Origin: CAMLDH01 sp966250375 | Lineage (GTDB): Bacteria; Pseudomonadota; Gammaproteobacteria; Burkholderiales; Burkholderiaceae_D | Length of the DNA: 12,853 bases | Assembly: GCA_966250375.1 (NCBI GenBank) | Contig: CBINHE010000106.1 | Location: 1-12,853, forward strand | Direction of reading: 5' to 3' | Part shown: piece after piece, positions 7,575 to 12,853 of the stretch | How positions within the stretch are numbered: position 1 is the first letter of the stretch | How the letters are laid out: every line of letters starts with the position of its first letter | Notes under the pieces: generated by a model | What the model saw: the letters and a program-made list of their open reading frames with translations, nothing else | Database searches by the model: none | What the model was told of the DNA's origin: nothing | Position numbers and translations under genes: made by a program

Positions 7575-9989
7575 ATGTTTCCCAATCGCCTACCGTTACA
7601 CATTCCTCCTGTAAACAATCCTGTTTCCACCGCCGGCCCAAGTAATGAGACGCCGGTACCGGAAACTTACAACCCCAGGCCACAAACCTTGGAAGAGGTG
7701 GCTTTGAATCGGCGAAAACTCCAGACCTCCGAAAATGAGGCGGTTTGCATTCTTGGAGCAGCGATGGCGAGAATCCATACTCAACTCGACACGAAGCAGA
7801 TCACTCCTGCTGAACATCTAGAAGAGTGTCAGGCCATACGGGAGGCCGCCGAGATAATGAATGGCGCGATTGACGATGAGAAGGAGATTGTTTTAGCGCG
7901 TGTCGGTCTGCAGGGAAAGGAACTGAAGATAGATCCTGATGAATACCTGGCGATCCATCACGATTTAGGTATGCAGCGTTCTATTGTAGAAAAGAGAGAA
8001 CAAGCGGCGAGGAATGCAGCAGAGGCCGCAGCAAGAGCCGCAAACAGAGGTCGGGCGAACATACAACAGGGCATGATAACTCTTCAAGACGTCGACCCTA
8101 GGAGACAGCAACTCTTGTTGCTTGGTTTTCCCGAGGGCATGATCAATCGTGTTGAAACCGGTCCTAGTGCACATGCGACGCTCGAAGCGATGCATGAGCA
8201 CACACGGCCACTCCTGGAACAAGGGCACTTAATAAACGACATTGCCGGCGTTGCGTCCCGTCCTGAAGCAAGTGCGACGCTCCAAGCGATGCGTGAGCGC
8301 ACACCGCAACTCCTGCAACTGGAGTACTCAATAAGAGATATTGCCGACGCTTCGTCCCGTCCTGAAGCAAGCGCGACGTTAGAATCGATGCATGAGCACA
8401 CACGGCCACTCCTGGAACAGGGGTACTTAATAAGCGACATTGCAGGCGCTGCGTCTCATCCTGGAGCAGGGGAGACGCTCGAAGCGATGCGTGAGCACAC
8501 ACCGCAACTCCTGCAACTGGGGTACTCAATAAGAGACATTGCCGACGCTGCATCCCATCTTAGTGCGCATGCGACGCTCGACGCGATGCGTTATTACACA
8601 CCGCGACTCCTGGAACGGGGGTACTCAATAAGCGACATTGCCGGCGCTGCGTCCCATCCTGGAGCATGGGTAACGCTTGACGCGATGCGTTACACACAGC
8701 CACTCCTGGATCAGGGGTACTCAATAAGCGACATTGCTGACGCTGCGTCCCGCCCTGAAGCAGGATCGACGTTCGAAGCGATGCGTGAGCACACACCGCA
8801 ACTCCTGCAACTGGGGTACTCAATAAGAGACATTGCCGACGCTGCGTCCCATCCTGAAGCAGGGGCGACGTTCGAAGCGATGCGTGAGCGCACACCGCAA
8901 CTCCTGCAACTTGGGTACTCAATAAGAGACATTGCCGACGCTGCGTCCCATCCTGACGCAAGCGCGACGCTCGACGCGATGCGTGAGCACACACCGCAAC
9001 TTCTGCAACTGAAGTACTCCATAAGAGACATTGCCGGCGCTACGTCCCGTCCTAAAGCAAGGGTAACGCTAGACGCGATGCTTTGTGGGCCCACACCGCA
9101 ACTCCTGCAGCTGGGGTATACAAGAAGAGATGCCGGCGCTGCGCCCCGCCTTGGAGCAAGGGCGACGGTCGCAGCGATGCGTGGGCACACATCGCAACTC
9201 GTGCAACTGGGGTACTCAATAAGAGACATTGCAGGCGCTGCGTCCCGTCCTGAAGCAAGCGCGACGCTCGAAGCGATGCGTGAGCACACACCGCAACTCC
9301 GGCAACTGGGGTACTCAATAAGAGACATTGCCGACGCTGCGTCCCACCCTGAAGCAAGGGTAACGTTCGAAGCAATGCGTGAGCACACACCGCAACTCCT
9401 GCAACTGGGGTACTCAATAAGAGACATTGCCGGCGCTGCGTCCCATCCTGACGCAAGAGCGGCGCTCGAAGCGATGTGTGGGCACACACCGGAACTCGTG
9501 CAACTGGGGTACTCAATAAGCGATATTGCCGGCGCTGCGTCCCATCCTGAAGCAAGGGCGACGCTCGAAGCGATGCGTGAGCACACACCGGAACTCGTGC
9601 AAATGGGGTACTCAATAAGAAACATTGCCGGCGCTGCGTCCCATCCTGACGCAAGAGTAGTGCTCGAAGCGATGCGTGGGCGCACACCGCAACTCCTGCA
9701 ACTGGGGTACTCAATAAGAGACATTGCTGGCGCTGCATCCCATCCTGAAGCATGGGTAACGCTCGAAGCGATGCGTTATTACACACCGCCACTCCTGCAA
9801 CTTGGGTACTCAATAAGAGACATTGCCGGCGCTGCGTCCCATCCTTACGCAAGGGCGACGCTCGAAGCGATGCGTGAGCACACACAGCCACTCCTGCAAG
9901 TGGGGTACTCAATAAGCGATATTGCCGGCGCTGCGTCCCATCCTGAAGCAGGCGCGAGGCTCTCAGCGATGCGTCAGCAGGCAAGGTAG
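7575..9989 (+). CDS. TALE-like 33-residue tandem repeat protein (candidate effector)
   Basis: The 804-residue protein has three parts. Residues 1-40 are disordered: ten prolines, many Ser/Thr/Asn and no lysine, as in many type III secretion leaders. Residues 40-184 are helical and end in an Ala/Arg-rich stretch and RRQQLLLLG, which resembles the tail of a degenerate repeat. Residues 185-804 hold one degenerate repeat (185-217), seventeen full repeats (218-777; lengths 33, with 32, 34 and 32 at repeats 5, 9 and 10) and a partial last repeat of 27 residues. Consensus landmarks are Y1, S2, D5, I6, A10, S11, H/R12, P13, A15, L19, E20, A21, M22, P27, L29, L30 and G33. Position by position this matches the TAL-effector repeat (A10, S11, L19, E20, helix-kinking P27, L29, Q31) and, from memory, the 33-residue BAT repeat of Mycetohabitans (S2, D5, I6). 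It lacks the GGKQ phosphate-binding run, a nuclear localisation signal and an activation domain. TCA, ATA and AGA codons are frequent, unlike in its neighbours. mTERF-like or other helical repeats are alternatives. Confidence 0.85.
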   Translation: MFPNRLPLHIPPVNNPVSTAGPSNETPVPETYNPRPQTLEEVALNRRKLQTSENEAVCILGAAMARIHTQLDTKQITPAEHLEECQAIREAAEIMNGAIDDEKEIVLARVGLQGKELKIDPDEYLAIHHDLGMQRSIVEKREQAARNAAEAAARAANRGRANIQQGMITLQDVDPRRQQLLLLGFPEGMINRVETGPSAHATLEAMHEHTRPLLEQGHLINDIAGVASRPEASATLQAMRERTPQLLQLEYSIRDIADASSRPEASATLESMHEHTRPLLEQGYLISDIAGAASHPGAGETLEAMREHTPQLLQLGYSIRDIADAASHLSAHATLDAMRYYTPRLLERGYSISDIAGAASHPGAWVTLDAMRYTQPLLDQGYSISDIADAASRPEAGSTFEAMREHTPQLLQLGYSIRDIADAASHPEAGATFEAMRERTPQLLQLGYSIRDIADAASHPDASATLDAMREHTPQLLQLKYSIRDIAGATSRPKARVTLDAMLCGPTPQLLQLGYTRRDAGAAPRLGARATVAAMRGHTSQLVQLGYSIRDIAGAASRPEASATLEAMREHTPQLRQLGYSIRDIADAASHPEARVTFEAMREHTPQLLQLGYSIRDIAGAASHPDARAALEAMCGHTPELVQLGYSISDIAGAASHPEARATLEAMREHTPELVQMGYSIRNIAGAASHPDARVVLEAMRGRTPQLLQLGYSIRDIAGAASHPEAWVTLEAMRYYTPPLLQLGYSIRDIAGAASHPYARATLEAMREHTQPLLQVGYSISDIAGAASHPEAGARLSAMRQQAR
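8127..9986 (+). repeat. Tandem 99-bp repeat array encoding the helical repeats
   Basis: About 19 units run head to tail. The degenerate first unit is at 8127-8225, full units follow from 8226 and the last is cut short at 9986. Units share long exact nucleotide runs, such as CTGGGGTACTCAATAAGAGA and GACATTGCCGGCGCTGCGTC, so they have been expanded or homogenised recently. Three units differ by one codon in length. Differences concentrate in the codons for repeat positions 8, 12, 14, 16 and 23-25. Confidence 0.92.
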
Positions 9990-10252
9990 AACAGCCAGAA
10001 TCCATTACTGATCGCAGTCGCCTACATGCAATCCAATCTGAAGCGTATGACCGCGCATTCGATTCTGTTGTTCGACGGGTTCGGTGCGTATGCGTTGTAT
10101 GCGATGCGTTCGGCCAATAGGCGCGGCGCAGGCCGTCGGACAAACGCTATCCGTTAGCGAACGACTTGGCCGTCGTTGTGGCCGGCTTGCTTGCGTACGG
10201 TGTTTTGCTGTTGATCCATCCCTATTTGTTCGGCGTCCCGCCGCTCTCGTGA
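9990..10252 (+). pseudogene. NnrU-family membrane protein remnant (3' part)
   Basis: Directly after the repeat-protein stop, in the same frame, a peptide reads ILLFDGFGAYALYAMRSANR and then stops at about 10154. One frame over, a second piece reads LANDLAVVVAGLLAYGVLLL followed by IHPYLFGVPPLS and a stop at 10250-10252. The two pieces match in order the last third of NnrU-like inner-membrane proteins, which end in a HPYLFGVP-type motif. A frameshift lies between about 10120 and 10150, and the 5' two thirds are missing. It looks like a chromosomal gene whose front was replaced when the repeat-protein locus arrived. The assignment rests on remembered family motifs. Confidence 0.62.
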
Positions 10253-11494
10253 GCAGCAAGCGTATTCCTCCCGCTGCATGGCTTGCAGCAGTTGCAGACG
10301 ATAGGTGAGGCAGGGACCGATCAATGCGACCGCGCCCAGCGCAGCCCACGCCAGTCCCCATCCATGGGCAGCCACGAGGCCGGTGGATGTTGCACTCAAA
10401 TCGAGCACCAGCCCGAACAACCATGGGCTGAGTGCGCCCATGCCGAAACCCAGTACGGAACGAATCGAATAGGCCGTCGCGAGATGCTGCTCAGGCACCA
10501 CCTCGGTCAATGCCGCAGAATAAATCGCCGAGTCGCCAATCGCTGACAGATTGAAGAGTACGGCCACCGCCATCAGCAGCCACATCGGCAGCGCCGCCAG
10601 CCAGCCAAACAGCAGTGAACAGACGGCACTGGTGACCGCCATCAGCAGGATGGCGCGGGTGCGGCCCCATCGATCGGATAGAATCCCGCCGCCCATGCTG
10701 CCTGCCATGCTGATCAGATGCGTGAGCGCGGCCAGCGTCGCGCCGGTAAAGAGCGCCGGCGGTGTGCCGCCCTGCGCGGCCATTGCCATACCCAGAAACG
10801 ACGGCAGCCAGGCCCACATGCCGAGCAGCTCCCAGGCGTGCAAGGCATACGCGAGAATCACATAGCGCGCCGGCTTGTTGTTCCATAGCCATCGCATCGA
10901 GGCAAGCGAAGACGCACTGGCGGCGGTCGGCACAATGTTCGGTGTCGCACGCAGCGTGTAAGCGGCAAGCACCATCCCCAACAGCGTCCCGCAAGCAGCG
11001 AGAAGGAAGCCGGCGGCGGGACCGCTCAACACTGCCAACGCACTCGTGCCCATCAGGCTCAGCGCATAGCCCAGCGACGCGGCGGCAATGTAATAGCCCA
11101 TCGCCCGTCCGCGTGATGACGGCACAAAACGCTCGGCAATCAGTGTCAAGCCCGGCACGTATGAACCGCCTGCGCAGATACCGGCGAAGCCATACAACAG
11201 GAAGGCGGAACGGAAACCGGTCGCGAAAAATGCAAACACGAAGGCGCTGGCACAAGCAGCATAAGCCATGGCGATGAAGGTGCGCTTGGCGCCGTAACGG
11301 CCGCTTGCAATGCTGGCTGCCACCAGTGACACGATATACCCGGCATGCCATGCCGATTGCACCAGGCCCGCTTCGCTGGCCGACATGCGCCAGTCCGACC
11401 GTAGGCTCGGTATCAGCGCCGAATAGCAAACGTTGATCAGCGCGAACCCCATGCGGCTTACGCACAACAATAACAACCATCGCGCTTCGTTCAT
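10154..11494 (-). CDS. Major facilitator superfamily transporter
   Basis: This 446-residue protein has about twelve membrane segments. An MFS loop motif appears in both halves: SGRYGAKRTF (64-73) in a weakened form between segments 2 and 3, and the better kept SDRWGRTRAI (273-282) in the second half. GYYIAAASLGYALSLMG (133-149) fits the segment-5 region. It should move a small solute across the inner membrane by proton coupling; the substrate is not readable. The start at 11494 has GAAGAG upstream at a normal distance. Residues after about 412 form a polar tail that lies antisense to the nnrU remnant. The natural stop may have been lost or the genes may simply overlap. It diverges from a LysR regulator, which probably controls it. 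Confidence 0.87.
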   Translation of the reverse strand: MNEARWLLLLCVSRMGFALINVCYSALIPSLRSDWRMSASEAGLVQSAWHAGYIVSLVAASIASGRYGAKRTFIAMAYAACASAFVFAFFATGFRSAFLLYGFAGICAGGSYVPGLTLIAERFVPSSRGRAMGYYIAAASLGYALSLMGTSALAVLSGPAAGFLLAACGTLLGMVLAAYTLRATPNIVPTAASASSLASMRWLWNNKPARYVILAYALHAWELLGMWAWLPSFLGMAMAAQGGTPPALFTGATLAALTHLISMAGSMGGGILSDRWGRTRAILLMAVTSAVCSLLFGWLAALPMWLLMAVAVLFNLSAIGDSAIYSAALTEVVPEQHLATAYSIRSVLGFGMGALSPWLFGLVLDLSATSTGLVAAHGWGLAWAALGAVALIGPCLTYRLQLLQAMQREEYACCSRERRDAEQIGMDQQQNTVRKQAGHNDGQVVR

Positions 11495-11611
11495 CGCAGC
11501 TCTTCTTTCGCAAAAAATGCATGAGTTTTAAAAGCATTATTGCAGCGGAAAATCTGGTGATCAAACGATAAAGACGCTAAGATCGATTGCGTTTTACTCA
11601 ATCGAATAGTG
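11495..11611. promoter_or_regulatory. Divergent promoter region of MFS and LysR genes
   Basis: The 117-base gap lies between oppositely facing starts, is AT-rich and includes a TTTTAAAA palindrome near 11525. This is the usual location of LysR-type operators controlling both genes. I could not pick one T-N11-A box with confidence. Confidence 0.45.
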
Positions 11612-12508
11612 ATGCCACCTCCTCCGCCATTGAATGCAATCCGCGTGTTCGTCATCGCGGCAAGGCTGCAAAGCTTCAAGAAAGCGGCGGCAGTGTTGTG
11701 TGTCACGCCGGGTGCGGTAAGCCGGCAGATTCAGGTGATCGAAGAACATCTCGGCATGCCGCTGTTCGAACGCAAATTCCGGGAAATCCGCTTGACGCAG
11801 ATGGGAGAGTTCTATCTGTCCCAGGTCGGTCCGGCAGTGGAGGCCATCGACAGTGCGACGCACCGCATTCAGGATTGGACCCAAAAGGCGACGGTAAGAG
11901 TGGATTCGACACCGACCTTTGCAATGTATTGGCTCATTCCTCGACTTGCCCGCTTCCACGCGGCGCATCCCGACATCGACGTCAAGCTGACTACCTCGCA
12001 AGGTATCGCCGAACGCGGCAAGGAGGTTGATCTGTTCATTCGGCGCGATCCGAAGCAGTTCAATGGCATGGACGGCAAGAGCTTCATGACCGAATGGTCG
12101 TCGATCGTGTGCAGCCCAAACCTGGCCAACTGGAAGCGCTTGCGCACGCCGCAGGAGATTGTTCAGTCAACCTTGATCACGATGCGCTCGCGCACCGATC
12201 TGTGGCCGAAATGGTTTGCTCTGCACGGTCTGGATGCCGCGCAGGTAAAGCGGCATGTTGATCTGGACAACACAATACTCGCGATCCAGGCGGTCATCGA
12301 AGGATTGGGTACAGGATTGATTCCATGCCTGTTTCTGGAGGGCCTGCTGAAAGCGCGGACGCTGGTGCGCCCGCCGCATATCGTGCCGCTTGCGACCGGT
12401 GCCTACCATGTGCTGCAGGCGCGGAAAACACCTTCACTCGGCGCGCGCACTTTTGCCCGCTGGCTGCACGAAGTGGCTGCCGCTGAGAATGATACGGGGG
12501 CGGTATGA
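11612..12508 (+). CDS. LysR-family transcriptional regulator, GcvA-like
   Basis: The 298-residue protein starts with a proline run, then LNAIRVFVIAARLQSFKKAA and a helix-turn-helix VTPGAVSRQIQVIEEHLG typical of the GcvA branch of LysR regulators. An effector-binding domain follows from about residue 92. Signature pieces are MYWLIPRLARFHAAHPDIDV and the late GLGTGLIPCLFLEGLL segment. The start could be GTG at 11609 or ATG at 11612, which are adjacent; neither has a strong ribosome site, and I prefer the ATG. It faces away from the MFS transporter across a 117-base gap, so it most likely regulates that gene and itself. The inducer is unknown. Length and domains are complete. Confidence 0.88.
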   Translation: MPPPPPLNAIRVFVIAARLQSFKKAAAVLCVTPGAVSRQIQVIEEHLGMPLFERKFREIRLTQMGEFYLSQVGPAVEAIDSATHRIQDWTQKATVRVDSTPTFAMYWLIPRLARFHAAHPDIDVKLTTSQGIAERGKEVDLFIRRDPKQFNGMDGKSFMTEWSSIVCSPNLANWKRLRTPQEIVQSTLITMRSRTDLWPKWFALHGLDAAQVKRHVDLDNTILAIQAVIEGLGTGLIPCLFLEGLLKARTLVRPPHIVPLATGAYHVLQARKTPSLGARTFARWLHEVAAAENDTGAV

Positions 12509-12560
12509 CAAGGTAATTGGTTTTGATGATCTCCCTTGCGCGGGCCGCAGGCAGTATTAA

Positions 12561-12853
12561 GGATCGTGCACGAAACAACTTCCCGATTTGTCTCGCGTCC
12601 GGCGGGCGCATTGCCGCGTTGCCCCTCACTTGTGTGGCTCGCCACACACGGCGCTCGGGGCGGTGGAGCAGGGAATTCATGCGACATGGTGAAGCAGGGG
12701 TTTCGTGGTGCATGCACCACGCCTGCGTAACGGCATTGCCTTGCAAGGCAATGCGCCTTCCGCATGCCCGCGTAACGGTGCTCCCTTGCAAGGGAGCACT
12801 CCCTCCTTGCACTGCATCCCGCCGAACACGTCCAAATCGGGAAGTTATTCCGT
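12561..12853. mobile_element. Larger member of the same inverted-repeat element family, cut by window end
   Basis: The left end (GGATCGTGCACGAAACAACT at 12561-12580) aligns with the left end of the element at 1528-1683. A 20-base segment at 12571-12590 recurs inverted at 12833-12852 with two mismatches. Shared internal blocks are CGGGCGCAyTGCyGCGTTGy (12603-12622, matching 1569-1588) and CCTTGCAyTGCATCCCGC (12805-12822, matching 1627-1644). A hairpin with a TC loop (12631-12638 with 12641-12648) sits in the same place as the one at 1598-1613. Compared with the short copy it has about 140 extra bases holding three perfect palindromes. The right terminus probably lies about ten bases past the window. 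Confidence 0.72.
12705..12799. repeat. Three successive perfect palindromes in the larger element
   Basis: Palindromes occupy 12705-12720 (16 bp, centre TGCA), 12733-12754 (22 bp, centre TTGCAA) and 12778-12799 (22 bp, centre TTGCAA). CGTAACGG overlaps the first base of each of the last two (12726-12733 and 12771-12778), giving a unit of 45 bases. The arms of the last two differ in sequence while staying perfectly self-complementary, so structure rather than sequence appears conserved. Confidence 0.8.

Noticed and set aside
8127..9986. Ankyrin or TPR repeats
   Set aside because: The unit length of 33 fits ankyrin, but the TPLH and GADVN-type motifs are absent. TPR would need a 34-residue W/G/Y/A/P pattern that is not present.
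8127..9986. CRISPR array
   Set aside because: The repeats are contiguous 99-bp coding units without spacers.
8711..10143. Long open frames on the minus strand opposite the repeat array (337 and 363 residues)
   Set aside because: They arise because the 99-bp unit happens to lack stops in other frames, and repetition extends that. Their sequences are antisense shadows with Cys/Ser- or Leu-rich periodicity and no ribosome site. The plus frame has the TALE-like register and a proper leader.
10491..11564. Minus-strand frame of 357 residues overlapping the MFS gene
   Set aside because: It is Arg/Cys/His-rich out-of-frame shadow sequence; the overlapping frame has clear membrane segments and MFS motifs.
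12294..12812. Minus-strand reading frame of 172 residues
   Set aside because: It runs through the palindromes of the inverted-repeat element and antisense to the end of the LysR gene. Its composition reflects the palindromes, not a protein family.

Overview
The window looks like a chromosomal segment of a betaproteobacterium of the order Burkholderiales, plausibly near Oxalobacteraceae. This rests on the style of the NhaR-like and GcvA-like LysR regulators, the YgdQ-type TerC protein and the NnrU remnant. Base composition is moderate, and several genes are decaying (an acyltransferase, a resolvase, an nnrU-like gene). Small mobile elements and extragenic palindromes are frequent. Together these suggest a genome under relaxed selection with recent mobile-element activity. 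No RNA gene or CRISPR array was seen.

Layout. Positions 1-334 have no convincing gene. Positions 335-676 (minus) encode a small secreted protein with a clear signal peptide. Positions 1143-2018 hold a broken OafA/YrhL-type acyltransferase, interrupted by a 156-bp non-coding inverted-repeat element (1528-1683) flanked by a CTTAG target duplication. Three minus-strand membrane-protein genes follow: an FtsH-like AAA+ metalloprotease paralogue (2152-3933), a TerC/YgdQ protein (4435-5205) and a BI-1/YccA protein (5359-6048). YccA-type proteins are known substrates and modulators of FtsH, so the neighbourhood may be functionally coherent, though the genes are separated by palindromes and a terminator. 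A divergent NhaR-like regulator (6192-7085) comes next.

The most exciting region is 7105-10252. Between a resolvase remnant and an nnrU remnant lies an 804-residue ORF built from about 19 tandem 33-residue repeats. The repeat matches the TAL-effector and BAT repeat fold pattern in register: aromatic/Ser start, Asp-Ile at 5-6, Ala-Ser at 10-11, a loop at 12-14, Leu-Glu at 19-20, a Pro at 27 and Gly at the end. Variation concentrates in the inter-helix loop, but the residues there (H/R-P) are not canonical TALE specificity residues. I read this as a candidate new TALE-like family, possibly a secreted effector. DNA binding is not demonstrated.

The right flank has an MFS transporter (minus) divergent from a GcvA-like LysR regulator (11612-12508), a classical regulator-target pair. 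The window ends in a second, larger member of the same non-coding element family seen at 1528-1683. The two copies share several blocks and a hairpin whose stem has changed by compensatory substitutions, so this looks like an undescribed structured mobile element family.
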